DNA from: Scleroderma bovista
Taxonomy: Eukaryota > Basidiomycota > Agaricomycetes > Boletales > Sclerodermataceae
Direction of reading: 5' to 3'
DNA length: 64,000 nucleotides
Assembly: GCA_037178675.1 (NCBI GenBank)
Contig: JAYMGJ010000488.1
Span: forward strand, 62,001 to 126,000
Both the position numbers and the translations under genes were made by a program. Of the stretch, positions 46,275-58,482 are shown piece by piece (position 1 is the stretch's first letter; each line of letters begins with the position of its first letter). The notes under the pieces were generated by a model. It made no database searches, was not told the origin of the DNA, and saw nothing but the letters and a program-made list of their open reading frames with translations.

Positions 46275-47145
46275 GTACTTGCCCTTATGTACTTTAGCTT
46301 TGACACTTTCTTTGTACCTTACTAGATACATTGTCCGCTCGGGCATCGAGCCACTCGCGCTTTGATGTCACTAGTACTGTCCTTAGCCGCCTGGAGCTCT
46401 AGCAATCTGATTTCCCCCAGTTTCGTATCATGCGTCCAAATCCTCAGTCCAAGCAGTCACAAGAAGTTCACCGTCATATCTATAGCACCCGCCGTTCAGT
46501 ACTAGTCCGAATCTTTCTCGTCTCTCATCTCTACCTCACCTCTTGTCTTCTCGAACACCCAAACCCGAACCTTCCCCTACACAGGTACGAAGGCAGCTGG
46601 TGAACCTCCTGAAAACTGAACGAACTCGGAAGAGGGACTTCAGAGCGTTGGGGGAGGGCTGAGGAGGCATGCGGGAGAAACGAAGAGGGTTTGCTGAAGT
46701 ATGGGCCGATAAAATGACTACTCAAGGTGATGGGTTTCCCATAACATAAACTTGAAAACCCCGTCTCTAGTAAGACCTCTATTGGTACCGAGAACTGGTG
46801 CCTTAGGTGAACCATTGGACAGCATGGCATTCCAGCGGTTCTCGCCAACAATGTTCGTATGTATTTGTGGACATCACCAGTACAGTACCACATTACGAAT
46901 AGTAGCTATGTAGATGACACTAGTATGTTGCAGGTACGGCAAGCCGCTCACCTTGCTCATTGGTGGATTCAACTTTACGGCGAACGTTTCGCATGATCCA
47001 TACCACGGTGATTCCTGTAACCACTCACTTGGATGATTATATATATAAACGATGTCCATGTCATTCCCCATGACTCAATTTCCGTCCTGCAACATCTATG
47101 AACAAGAAATCATCGGACATGAAAAACATCTCGATCCTCTCAGAG
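46275..47145. other. Intergenic
   Basis: No gene recognised on either strand. Includes the 3' flanks of the convergent membrane-protein and lipase genes. Confidence 0.5.
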
Positions 47146-48368
47146 CTAACATGATCCTATCAGAATCCCATTATAAGGTCCAAAATGGTCGTTCACGCTC
47201 CCATCAAGGATATTGTCCACATCACCTGCTGCACATTGCGTGCTCGGATTGTCTTGTCCAGGACACACCGCCCACACTCCAGAGTCCTCGATGTGAATCT
47301 CCCCTGCGGGATGGACGAAGCCCAGGAACTCAGGCGGAAGGACTGGAACAATATCTTCTTTGTTGTTAATGTGAATCAGGTTCAATTTCTTGTCGACATA
47401 GTCCGCGAAAGCTTGGTTCCCGACCTGTGTATATAGAGTGAGGTAAAAGGCCGAAAAAGTGGGGGGAAATGGCTTACGCGGGGAAGACCGTATCCGATAG
47501 TCTTGAAGGACGTGCCGTTGGGGAGGTGCAAAGGGAGATAGACGGAGTCGAGCAGAGAGAGCGCCGCCCCTGTCAATGTGGAACGAATGGTCAACCAAAC
47601 CACGGAGCCAAATGGAACGATTGCTTACCGAGGGAATGGCCAACCAATGTGACGGAGGTAGACCCGTACTTTGACATGGTTGACTGAACAGCTGAGAGAA
47701 TTGACGCGGCGGTTCTGAGACGTGGTTTTATCGGGGATATTAAGCGGGTAGAACGGAGTAATGCAAGCTTACTTTGCTTGCTCATTCTGGAAACCGGTGT
47801 GTACTTCAATTCCAGAAGGGAGTCCAGGAAATAATGTCTTGTCAAGTGGTTTACGGATGAACTTGACATCTGTGACTATGGATAATCTGCCGAACGAGCG
47901 CGCCGTCGGGTCAGACTCATTTAGAGAAGGGAGGGGAGGCCCTTACATCTCAGAAAGGTCGGTCCCTTCGTGTGCGACGATTACAGTCTTCAGGGTAGGA
48001 TCGTATCCGACGTACCCTAACAGATGCCCTGCTCTATCAACGCAGATGAAGGGGAGATCATACACTTACAGTACTGAATACTGTTGCCAGTTCCACCAGA
48101 GGCAACAGTTTTGAAGCTAGGGTTGGCTTTACAATTGGCTGTGAGGGGTATGTTAACATTCTGAAGCCATCCGGGAGAGCGAAGAATACATACTACCACA
48201 GTTCCAAGCTAAGGTCTGGGCTGGAGTACAGTATGCAATAGTGGCATAGTAGCTGTAGGGGTTGAAAGCGCTAATTTGGGATGAAGATAGGGGAGTGATG
48301 CTCTGGCGAGTGGAGAACCCATAGGTGACTACGGCTCCGAGGAGTGTGACTACAAAAGAGTACCACAT
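47146..48368 (-). CDS. Secreted class 3 (fungal) lipase
   Basis: ATG at 48368 gives MWYSFVVTLLGAVVTYGFST, a signal-peptide-like N-terminus. Six introns join in phase: AFNPYSYYATIAYC, YVGYDPTLKTVIVAHEGTDL, IRKPLDKTLFPGLPSGIEVH, ASILSAVQSTMSKYGSTSVT then LVGHSLG (nucleophile Ser), AALSLLDSVYLPLHLPNGT, and a last exon with VGNQAFADYVDKKL, HINNKEDIVPVLPPEFLGF (catalytic Asp) and VNDHFGPYNGI (catalytic His). The class 3 lipase order Ser-Asp-His is complete and no stop interrupts. Expected to hydrolyse extracellular triacylglycerols or related esters. Length about 300 residues, normal for the family. It is a clean single-copy gene, unlike its repeat-rich neighbours. Confidence 0.93.
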
Positions 48369-48369
48369 G

Positions 48370-49692
48370 GAGCGTAGTAGTTATTACTCGATAGATTGAT
48401 ATGGGACTGGGGATGCGAGGATATTTTCCATCGAGTATTTATGAAGATGGCATAGCCGACTGTATTGCAGCGGAGACTCGATTTAAGACAAAGAATACCA
48501 GGTCCAGGAACTTGAAAGTGCATGTGCGCAATGCGGCGTGGGATTGCACTCCTCGGTGACTGAACTTCAATGATAATGGTCCAGAAGCCTGACTGGAATA
48601 TGTTAAATGCCGGATATATTTCAAATACATGTACTATGTGCTATATCGGCAAAATGAAATCCGTACCGTCATTAGGTGAGTCTTGTCTCCACAAAGCATT
48701 GAACATCCATAATTCGGACATGCCAGGGACAGAGTCGGCCGGATTTAGGATGGTGTGGATAATGACGGGTTGACTCAGGGGGAGATGGGGACTTCAGCCA
48801 GCAGGCCTGAAAATGCATAGACTTGTTCCTTTCTGCACGATTACGGTGTTGAAAAGGAAACAATTGACCTAGATGGAAAATTGCTGTAAAGTGCATGTAG
48901 GTCTAAAGCTGGCTTTGGATTGGATCCCGATGTCAAATTTCGGCACAACGCGTATTCAACGGCTCATGCCCTACGACAAGAAAGGAAATACGAGGACGAA
49001 ATGGGAAGAAGGAATGATATTCACCAATCACACACCTATGCCTGAAGCTAAGTCGGCGTTTTCTTTAGGAGACGAGGGTAGATCAATAATGATCGATCCG
49101 AGGAATGACGCACTGCTACTAATCTTGTGTTGATGGCGGTCGTAAAACGCGGTCGATGTGGTACATTGTGTATTTTCGTCATTCGTGCAACAGAGTTTCA
49201 GGCGGATGCTAAAAAAAGCTGCGAATCGCCAAGTACTTATAAAAAGCCGATGTTTCAACTAGGGTTGAGCGGGGATTGAGGTCCGTCGCTGAGCATCGCC
49301 TCACTGTCCTGTCAGCTAGTACAGTTGGAAGTTGAACAACTTTTCTTCCTTGGGTGCTTGAGGTTGCATAGAAGACCATGTACTACCCAGGCTGTGCCAC
49401 TGGACTGTGAGAGGCCACGACCTATGTACCATAGCCTGAGGAAAGCCCAGCTGAGAGACAAGTTGCTGACCTGTTGCGAATGGTTTGAGTTGTCGAGCTG
49501 CGCAAGACCTGCGTGTGATTGTTGTGACGTACACGTTTACCATAAATGGCAAATGTCCACTTGGCGTTGTCCATAAAAGGCAGGTGCTGTAGTTGGCCCT
49601 GGCGTCTGAGGTGTCTGACGCTTTTTCTTTCTTGCAACCGTCGTTCGTTTTTCCGTCCTTCACTTGGGCCACCCCTCCCTGTTGCGCCCCGC
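48370..49692. other. Intergenic between divergent lipase and chitin deacetylase
   Basis: No gene recognised. It should hold both promoters. Short frames lack motifs. Confidence 0.5.
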
Positions 49693-51591
49693 ATGCAGCT
49701 GCACGCACTCGTCGCTCTTTTAACGCTCATCGGTACCGCCAGCGCCAACGACCGCCATGTCCTTCTCGCGAAGAAAGCTTTCAACGTCGCAAGGGCACCC
49801 TCGTCGTCGGCCTCCACGACAGCCACATCGACTACTACCACATCCTCCTCCTCCGGATCTGCCCCCGCCTCAGCTGGCACAACTACTTCTGCTCCCAGCA
49901 CCCCCCAACAACCCATTGGAACTAGCATCCCACCGTTGAGTCAGATTACCTCGGGCATGCCATCCCAGTCCACTCTAGCACCGACTAAGACCTTCTCCGC
50001 CGGTGCAACGCCCCCCATTTCTGGCGCGCCTGCCTTGCCTACGCCATGTAAGGCTCATAATTATGTCTGCGACCTTTTCACTCACCTGGCTGCTCCAGTT
50101 GTCTTCCATTCTGGTGACTGGCCTCCTCAGGATCAGGTTGCCCCCACCAGTGCGTTCTCAACCTCTGCCATTCTTGCCCACTGATATTCAATTTGTTTTC
50201 CCAATCAGACTCTGAAGAGGTGGCAGATTGGATGAAAGAGCTCGATGGCTTCTACATTCCCGACATTTCACCTACTGCCGATGGTACTTGTGTCGGTGAC
50301 CCTGTTGCAGCTTCAAATGCTGCCAGCCGTGGCTGGTGGACTTGCGGCGGTTATACCCGTGTTACCGACATCGTAGCTTGTCCGGACAAGTTAACCTGGG
50401 GTGTTAGGTACGTTAAGTAGTACTTGACATTGTCGTATAGGCTTCTGAATCCTTTCTCTCAGTTTCGACGATGGTCCTGGATTCTATAGTGAGTTTCATT
50501 GTTTTCCTAGCTTTGATACGCAGTTGCTAACAATAGTCCTTGTATAGCTCAGTGCGTAGAAACGGTCGTACATTATGACTATATCCTGACCTGGTACTGG
50601 CAGACAATTGCTTAATTTCTTAACGTCGCAAAACTTAACTTCTACCTTCTTCGTGGTCGGCTCGCGTGTTATAGAGCGGCCTCAAGTGCTTATTGAGGAA
50701 TACATGGCCGGCCACGAAATTGCTGTTCATACTTGGTCGCATAGAGTCTGTCTTGTCTTTTCCTTGTCGGTTTAATCTCCGTTGACGATGTCATTCCTTA
50801 GCCGCTCACCAAGCTTACCACCGAGCAAGTCGTCGCAGAGTTAGGTTGGACGCGGAAGGCCATCAAGGCCGTCCTTGGGGTCACTCCTACCTTGATGCGT
50901 CCTCCTTATGGTGACATCGATGACCGTGTTCGTGCTATCTCCCTCGCCATGGGTATGGTTCCCGTCATCTGGACCCGCACTCCTTCTGGCGCCACGTTCG
51001 ATACCAATGGTGAAATTTTATTCAACCAGTTGTGTAAAGATTACTTATGTCATTCTCCACAGACTGGAAGGTCCCTGGTGGTGTTGTGACTGGTCCACAA
51101 TCCTTTGCCACCTTCCAGGCTATCCTTACCAATGCCACCACCCTTGACACTGGGTAAAGTTCTTCGTCCTTGCATCAATCCTATCAGCTGCTGATCATGT
51201 CTAGCTTCATCGTTTTGGAGCACGACTTATACCCTCAAACTGTCGACCTCGCTATCGGTTATACCCTACCTGCGGCCATGAGCTTTACTCCTCACCTCAC
51301 TGTCTGTCCCCTTCCCAGATTCTGCATTCCATTTACTCACCTACTTCATTCCAGATGGATTCTATCGGCCACTGCAGTCATATCCCATCCACGAACCTAT
51401 ATCGCGAGACAAACAAGAACACAAGCTTCCCCTATCCGAACAGCACGAGCGGTGATTCGTCTGTTCCAAGTGGGTCGGGTGGCCAGTCTTCTCAGAGCAG
51501 CGGGAGCATCTCCGTTACGAACATGGATAGAATCCCAATGTCAATCGCTGTTGCTGCCGCGTTTGCCGCACTTGGCTCCCTGTTATTGTAG
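49693..51591 (+). CDS. Chitin deacetylase, GPI-anchored type
   Basis: The start at 49693 gives MQLHALVALLTLIGTASA, a signal peptide, then a Ser/Thr-rich, probably O-glycosylated stretch. The NodB domain shows WGVSFDDGPGFY (motif 1, metal-binding Asp pair), AVHTWSH (motif 2, H-x3-H), RPPYGDIDDRVR (motif 3) and FIVLEHDLYPQTVDLAIGY (motif 5 region). The C-terminus is Ser/Gly-rich and ends in a hydrophobic tail (MSIAVAAAFAALGSLLL), as in GPI-anchored cell-wall deacetylases of basidiomycetes. It converts chitin to chitosan at the cell surface. About eight short introns. The first one (about 50047-50097) is a multiple of three with no stop, so its retention would keep the frame. No lesion seen. Confidence 0.93.
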
Positions 51592-52118
51592 AAAGAAGTG
51601 ACATGGATGGTAGCTAACGGTTATACGAATTTATTGATCCTAGTAATTGATCTTACTCGACGTCGGAGGGACGGCATCTGCGTTTACTCGCATCTCTTAC
51701 CAGATCACAGTACTGCTGCTAACCCCAACCCATCTCACCTTGAACGCGAACAGATTATCTATTTTTTCCTCTCACCAGCGGATGATTTTCTTCCTTGCTT
51801 ACTAGATAAGCCGTTCTCTTTTATTTTGTATTTCGTAAAACTTAGTTTGAAGATGACTACTTTTCTCCCATATCTCGTCTGCTCCCGATATTTCATATGT
51901 AGTTAATAAAAAAACCTGATCTCTAATTCAATCCCCAGGACAGTGACTCTTGCAAGGAAGTTGTTAAGTTCGTAACTTGCAGTAGAAGCTCACTTTCGGG
52001 GCCACCCTTGAAAGCTTGATAGCCGAAAGCTTCTGCATACCTGCTTCTATTCCGCGAAGGTAATGCCTGCAACTGCTTATTCCCATGATTTGCCGTATGC
52101 TTGCATTGACATTTGATG
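51592..52118. other. Intergenic
   Basis: 3' flank of the chitin deacetylase gene, T-rich near 51750-51910. No gene recognised. Confidence 0.5.
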
Positions 52119-52750
52119 TTATGGTTTCAGCACGCGCATGACGGTATGTCCCTCAAAGCCTCCAATGTCGCCTCCATGAACTTTGCCCACCATTCGGCTA
52201 CCCGTTCTCCGTACATATTTCCGTGGGATGTTATTGGCAGTGAGTGCTTGTTTACTGCCCCAAAGAATATATCTGCGACGTCCTTGACATTTGTGAGGGA
52301 AGGAGCCCTGCGAGTCGTGGTACATACCGTTTACATGGATAGCAGAAGCGCAGGAAAGCATCTCGTGTCTTGCTGCTCTCCGAGACACATACGACAGGTA
52401 GGCCATCACTTGTCTTCTTGTCTCCATTTTCCCCTTCAGGGCCCGGGAGCTGTGGGGGACCAACAAGGGTTTGGAAAAATGGAGGTTGCATACTGAGGAA
52501 ACTTTGAATTGTACATCATGAAATCGATGTTGTCCTCCGAGGAGCGCAGGATCATATCGGGTTCGGGGTGATCAGAAAGGGGGGCGGCATCATGGTATGA
52601 CGGGGATATGGGAGAGTCGGACGTGACTTTGTAATTCTTATGAGTGAGGTGATATGTACTTGCCTGTGTCTTCTTATAGGAGGTAATAACTGAACCACTG
52701 CCACTTAGGGGACAATGGTATGAAAGGGGACTCATGCTGTTGGTGACCAT
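52119..52750 (-). pseudogene. Decayed BTB copy, downstream of copy 1
   Basis: Recognisable BTB fragments in shifted frames: DMILRSSEDNIDFMMYNSKF, GLPVVCVSESSKTRDAFLRF and CYP. The segment between is frame-disrupted and shorter, and the C-terminal half is nearly unrecognisable. Similar in position and lesions to the copies at 55024-55484 and 57832-58482, so decay probably began before the tandem duplication. Confidence 0.75.
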
Positions 52751-53160
52751 GATAGATGCCCATCTTATTTACAAGCGACGGCGTATGTAAGTACTGTGGA
52801 CTGATGAACAGGCATCTCCCTGTTGTTTCACTCGTCCTTCAATATTGTGGAAGTCACCGTTATCACACCAAACGACAAAGCAGTAAAGAGGTAACATGGG
52901 TGCACCATTAACACAAGGACAAAGCAGCAGACGTATCTGACATAAGGCAGTCCACATACAATTTGAATGTGACAAGGTGAAATGTCAGGGACAGAAGACA
53001 AGAGTAACACGAGTAAGAAAGAGCGACGCCAGAGATACTTCGATGTATGGGCCGGCATGAACAATTAGGAAAGAAGGTAGTGACGGGAATGTTGCGTTCC
53101 TTACATTTGCAGGTCGTTAAAACCTCAGCTCTAAATAAATCTGGATCTGCGACAATAACA

Positions 53161-54144
53161 TCATGCAGTGGTTGACAACCTCGCAAGTGGGATGGAACCC
53201 ACCTTTGTGGTTACTTCCTCTATTTTGTTTGTAAAGAGTGTCACGAACTCTTGGATGCCTCCTGATACCGCGGGTGAACAGCGTGAGCACTGGCCCTGAT
53301 ATTGTGCACGAAATTTTCGTATGGCCTCCTCAGCCCCCTTCTCTACGGTTTGAGCACATGGCCTGTCCCTGATTTCCATGAATGTATTATCCATGAACTC
53401 TACCCACCACGAGGCTACGTCGTTCCCAAAAAGCCGATACTTGCTTGAACGTGAAGGAGACCCGGAGTGAGGCAACCCGCACCCAAACATCCAGCTGATG
53501 GCACCGAACTGTTGGTAGTGATTTTGAATCCAAATTAGGTTGCTCTGAAGCACTAGAACGGCGTTTGTACAGTTTTTGTGATAGGTAAGTAGCGCGAGAA
53601 GGTCGGTAGAAGAAATGAAATGAATTCCCTCAAACCTTGCTGGAATGAGTGGCTCTCGGAGTGAATACTTCGCCGCTAGCGCACATTGCTCGCGCAGATC
53701 AGCCCGACGGGCCACAGCAAAGCAGGGTAAAGAGTCGACCTCTAAAATCTTGGGAATAAACAGAGCCTTGCAGACTATCCTCTCAATCGCATCTAGGCAA
53801 TACTTTTTAGCAGCCTCGAGTATTTCAGTCGCAAACATGAAACCATCAAGGGAGGGATCCTCTGCCAAGGTAGACGGATAGCAGAACCGAAGGAGAGCAT
53901 CTAGCGTCTTGCTACCCTCCGAGACGGTCACGACGGGTAATCCATCCTTGGTCTCCTCATCTGGATCGGCCCCTTCAGAAGGCTGCGGAAGACCAAACAT
54001 GGTTTCGAAAACTGGTGACGCAAGGGAGAGGAAGAGCCTGAACACCCGAAAGTCGATATTATCAGAGGAGCGCAAGATAATATCAGCTTGTGGATGATCA
54101 AAGGGGGATGCAGCATATGAAAGGGTAGCGGGAGAGGCAGACAT
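53161..54144 (-). CDS. BTB/POZ-domain protein, array copy 1
   Basis: ATG at 54144. Residues 18-130 form a BTB fold: HPQADIILRSSDNIDFRVF, LFLSLASPVFETMFGLPQP, GLPVVTVSEGSKTLDALLRF, CYPSTLAEDP, EILEAAKKYCLDAIERIV. The rest is helical with ADLREQCALAAKYSLREPL and DLLALLTYHKNC, then a variable linker, VASWWVEFMDNTFMEIRDRP and RCSPAVSGGIQEFVTLFTNK. BTB proteins are adaptors, often for cullin-3 ligases or for dimerisation; no partner domain is visible. A donor-like site near 53207 followed by an acceptor at about 53158 offers an alternative Cys-rich C-terminus (TTCKCKERNIPVT) in place of the unspliced end. Confidence 0.85.
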   Translation of the reverse strand: MSASPATLSYAASPFDHPQADIILRSSDNIDFRVFRLFLSLASPVFETMFGLPQPSEGADPDEETKDGLPVVTVSEGSKTLDALLRFCYPSTLAEDPSLDGFMFATEILEAAKKYCLDAIERIVCKALFIPKILEVDSLPCFAVARRADLREQCALAAKYSLREPLIPARFEGIHFISSTDLLALLTYHKNCTNAVLVLQSNLIWIQNHYQQFGAISWMFGCGLPHSGSPSRSSKYRLFGNDVASWWVEFMDNTFMEIRDRPCAQTVEKGAEEAIRKFRAQYQGQCSRCSPAVSGGIQEFVTLFTNKIEEVTTKVGSIPLARLSTTA

Positions 54145-55023
54145 GGCTTCGTATTAGAATCTATCGGGTTGAGTGCATCAAGAGTGCGCTCTTACAGAGG
54201 GGAGGACACAAACCTAGGCGGTGGTTCCAATGAGCGGATGCCGGTAACCATCATAGGTGCCCATCTTTTATACAAGCAACGGGTGAACGAATACGCACCC
54301 CCATCATTCCGTTCGTCTAGAGCTAAACCTCTCGGATTGCCGATGCGGAAATATCTGCAGACGAGTTAGTAAAGACCTGCCCAACACTTCAGTTTTTACG
54401 TTCGCAATTCCGAAGGACGAGTTTCTTAGGTGGCCCTTGGGATGCCGATGCCGTTCAAGGTTGAAGCATTCCTGATCGCAAGAGGGAAGCCTCGCCACCC
54501 CTCCGTTGTTCCGCCTGGCCTTCGAGATGTATATGTGATTTCACGATGCGGCCCTGCGAGCCGATGGTCTGCGACTTCCTTAGCAAATATCGTGCACCAA
54601 TGACCAACCCCATTCTCCTTTTTTTTAAATACATCCGGCCCTACCAGTGTTCTTTTACGGTGTACCATTCTAGACCTTGGCTCGATCAGGCTCCTTTTCA
54701 CCTGGCGGGTGGGCGACTTGCTAGTAAATAGTAGTTAAGGAAAGTTCCGAGGGGCCATACACAAATTGAAACCCACCAACCTTGAGCAAATGCTATGTGC
54801 CACTGTCCGCGCAAGACTTTGCGGCGCTCCTCAAGGTTCCGAGACAAGCTCACCAGTGTGTTCAATCCCAACAAGATCGGATGGCGAGTCTCGCCACGTC
54901 CAACGCCTTAATGGATTGATTGAGAGCCTTAGTGATCGACAAGTAGAACCGTTCGTGGACAGTGATGATAGTGTCCCTTAGACAATGAGATCCCACTGTC
55001 AGAAGTTCCTGTACGGCCCATGC

Positions 55024-55744
55024 CTAGCTCCGGCGATAAACATTGAAGAAGTCAAGACAGTCGGTGTAATTCAGGAATTCGATCCCCTCGGTCAGAAACA
55101 AACGGCTCGCGGAGTGAATGCTTCGCTGTGAGCCGCAGTATGAGTCCTTCAGACCAGCCCGATGTGTGAAAGCAAAACGGTGTAAGGGATAGAGCTCGTA
55201 AATCAACTTTGTGACAGAGTCAAGACTCAAGAGAGTGCTTGTTTGTGCCCCGAATACATCTGTTGCGACATCCTTGAAATTTGTGAGGGAAGGAACCCTG
55301 TCGTGGTACACAGATAGCAGAAGCCCATGATGACATGTGAAGTCGTGTTACTCTCCGAGCCGTGTACAACAGGTAGGCCATAGGCCATCACTTGCCCCAA
55401 TCTTCTCAGTGGGAGGCTGTGGCCCGTGGGAGAGGAAACTTTTGTATTGAAATCAATGTCACAGTCCGAGGAGCGCAAGACCACATCTGCTCCTAACGAT
55501 CAGAAAGGAGGGAAGCATAGTGTGACTGGGACAAACATGACTTGGTTATTCTTATGAGTGAGGTGATATGTTGAATACTCGACACTGATCTTTTGTTGTG
55601 AAGCGATGCTAGAACCTGTCTTATATTTACTAGGAGGCAATAGCTGTTAATTGTTAGTTGGATTCCCTTGGTACGAAACGGGAAGCTGTTGATAGATTTT
55701 TGCAAGCGACGGTCTGGTGAACAAGCACTTCCCCGTTGTTTCAC
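55024..55744 (-). pseudogene. Decayed BTB copy, downstream of copy 2
   Basis: Contains VLRSSDCDIDFNTKV, YGLPVVHGSESNTTSHVIMG, FCY, and further on LYPLHRFAFTHRAGLKD, which aligns with the VDSLPCFAVARRADL stretch of the intact genes. Several frame changes. Confidence 0.75.
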
Positions 55745-56091
55745 TCGTCCTTCAATATTGTGGAGGTCACTGTTATCATACCAAACGATGAAGTGATAAA
55801 GTGTTGGAGGTAAACGTTAAACATGGGTCACCTTTAAAACAAGAAGAAAGTGGCAGACATATCTGAGCATCGGACAGTCAACATACAATGTAACAAGGTA
55901 AAATGTCAGGAACAGAAGACAGAAGAGTAACACGAGTAAGAAAGGGAGAAAAGACGGTAGTTTAAAGCGAGGCGGAATAATGTCATTTGATGACGCCAGA
56001 GATACTTCGATGTATGGGCCAGCATGAACAATTAGGAGAGAAGGCGGTGACAGGAATGCCGCGTTCCTTACACTTGCAGGTCGTTAAAATC

Positions 56092-57126
56092 TTAGCTGTA
56101 ACCGGATCTGCGACAATGATGCAGTGGTTGACAACTCGCAAATGGGATGGAACTCACCTTTGCGGTTACCTCCTCAATTTTGTTTGTAAAGAGGGTCACA
56201 AACTCTTGGATGCCTCCTGATATCACGGGTGAGCAGCGTGAGCACTGATATTGTGCACGAAATTTTCGTATGGCCCCTTCAGCCCCCTTTTCTACGGTTT
56301 GAGCGCATGGCCTGTCTCTAATTTCCATGAATGTATTATCCATGAACTCTGCCCACCACGAGGCTACCTCGTTCCCAGAAAGTAGATACTTGCTTGAACG
56401 TGCCACTGGAGACCCGGCGTGAGGCGACCTGGAGTAAGACAACCCGGCGTGAGACGACTCGCACCCAAACATCCAGCTGATGGCACTGGACTGTTGGAAG
56501 TGATTTTCAACCCAACCCAGGTTGCTCTGGAGCGCTAGAACGGCATTTGCACAGTCTTTGTGATAAGTAAGCAGCGCAAGAAGGTCGGTAGAGGAAATGA
56601 ACTGGATTCCCTCAAACAATGCTGGAATGAGTGGCTCTCTCAGCGAATACTTGGCCGCTAGCGCACATTGCTCGTGCAGATCAGCCCGACGGGCCACAGC
56701 AAAGCAGGACAAAGAATCAACCTCCAAAATCCTGGGAGTAAACAGAGCCTTGCAAACTATCCTCTCAATCGCATCTAGGCAATACTTTTTAGCAGCCTCG
56801 AGTATTTCGGTTGCAAACATGAAACCATCAAGGGAGGGATCCTCTGCCAAGGTAGACGGATAGCAGAACCGAAGGAGAGCATCTAGCGTCTTGCTACCCT
56901 CAGAGACGGTCACGACAGGTAATCCATCCTTGGTCTCCTCATCTGGATCGGCCCCTTCAGAAGGCTGTGGAAGACCAAACATGGTTTCGAAAACTGGTGA
57001 CGCAAGGGAGAGGAAGAGCTTGAACACCCGGAAGTCGATACTATCGGAGGAGCGCAAGATAATATCTGCTTGTGGATGATCAAAGGGGGGTGCAGCATAT
57101 GAAAGGGTAGCGGGAGAGGCAGACAT
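56092..57126 (-). CDS. BTB/POZ-domain protein, array copy 2
   Basis: ATG at 57126. About 95% like copy 1 by eye over the BTB region (EGADPDEETKDGLPVVTVSE). The linker between FGCESS and SSKYLLSG is longer than in copy 1 and internally repetitive (HAGLSYSRSPHAGSPVARS). The unspliced C-terminus runs to 56092. An alternative splice after the VTAK codons (GTGAGT donor, acceptor near 56110-56098) would join DPVTAKILTTCKCKERG. Confidence 0.87.
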   Translation of the reverse strand: MSASPATLSYAAPPFDHPQADIILRSSDSIDFRVFKLFLSLASPVFETMFGLPQPSEGADPDEETKDGLPVVTVSEGSKTLDALLRFCYPSTLAEDPSLDGFMFATEILEAAKKYCLDAIERIVCKALFTPRILEVDSLSCFAVARRADLHEQCALAAKYSLREPLIPALFEGIQFISSTDLLALLTYHKDCANAVLALQSNLGWVENHFQQSSAISWMFGCESSHAGLSYSRSPHAGSPVARSSKYLLSGNEVASWWAEFMDNTFMEIRDRPCAQTVEKGAEGAIRKFRAQYQCSRCSPVISGGIQEFVTLFTNKIEEVTAKVSSIPFASCQPLHHCRRSGYS

Positions 57127-57831
57127 GGCTTCGTGTTAGAATCTATCGGGTTGGGTGCATCAAGAGTGCGCTCTTACAGAGGGGAGGACACAAACCTAGG
57201 TGGTTCCAATGAGCGGATGCCGGTAGCCATCATAGGTGCCCACCTTTTATACCACAAGCAACGGGGTGAACGGATACGCATCCCCATTATTCCGCTCGTC
57301 TATAGAGCTGAACCTCTCGGATTGCCGATGCGAAAATAGCTGCAGACGATTTAGTAAAGACCCGCCCAACCTTTCAGTTTTTACGTTCGCAGTTCCGATG
57401 GACGAATTTCTCAGGTGTAAGGGTGGCCCTTGGGATGCCGATGCCGTGCAAGTTTGAAGCATTCCTGATCCTGAGAAGAAAGGCTTGCCACCACCCCTCC
57501 GTTATTCCGCCTGGCCTTCGATGTGTTCACGATGCGGCCCTGCGAGCCGAAGATCTGCGACTTCCTTAGCAGATATTGTGCACCAATAACCAACCCCATT
57601 CTCCATTTTTTACATCCGGCCCTACCAGTGTTTATATACGGAGTAACTTACCAGGAAATGGCTCGATCAGGCTCCTTCTCACCTGACGCGTGCCAGGCGA
57701 CCTGCTAGTTATGGAAAGTTTCGAGGAGTTATACACGAATTGAAACCCACCAACCTTGAGTAAATGATATACGTGCACACAGTCCGCGCAGGGGTGTTCC
57801 TCAAGGTCCCGAGACAAGCTCACCGCTGTAT

Positions 57832-58482
57832 TCAGTCCCAACACGATCGGATGGCGAGTCTCGCCACGTCCAACCCCTGAATGGATTGATTGAGAGCCTT
57901 AGTGATCGACAAGTAGAACCGTTCGTGAACAGCGATGATAGTGTCCCTTAAAGCAAGAGATTCCACTGCCAGAAGTACGGCCCATGCCCAGCTCTGGCGG
58001 GAAAAAAAGTTAAGGCAGTCGGTGTAATCCTCAGTCAGCAACGACCGGCTGGTGGAGTGAATGCTTCGCTATGAGCCGAAGTACTCCTTCAGACCAGCCC
58101 GATATGTGATAGCAACACGGTGTAAGGGATAGAGCTCACAAATCAACTTTGTGACGGAGTCAAGAGAGTGCTTGTTTGCGTCTCGAATACATCTGTTGCA
58201 ACGTCCTTGAAATCTGTGAGGGAAGGAACCCTGTCGTGGTACACGGATAGCAGAAGCGCATGATAGCATGTGAAGTCGTGTTACTCTCCGAGACGCGTAC
58301 GACGGGCCACTGTAGTCTGTAGGTCATCACTTGTTTCCAAATTCCAGTTGTTTCCTCGTCTCCATTTTCACCTTCAGGGCCCGGGAGCTGTGGCCCGTGG
58401 GAGACCGACAAGAGTAAATTTTTGTACTAATCTGAAATCAATGTTGTCCGAGGAGTGTAAGATCACATCTGCTTCCGGATGA
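57832..58482 (-). pseudogene. Decayed BTB copy, downstream of copy 3
   Basis: Contains DIDF-like remnants near 58440, GPQLPGPEGENGDEETT, RVSESNTTSHAIMRFCYPC, and LYPLHRVAITYRAGLKEYF. Multiple frame breaks. It shares the GPEGENGD block with the copy at 52119-52750. Confidence 0.75.

Noticed and set aside
53645..54097. Plus-strand frames over the BTB genes (repeated at 56597 and 59548)
   Set aside because: Antisense shadows of the BTB coding sequence; they recur only because the genes are duplicated.
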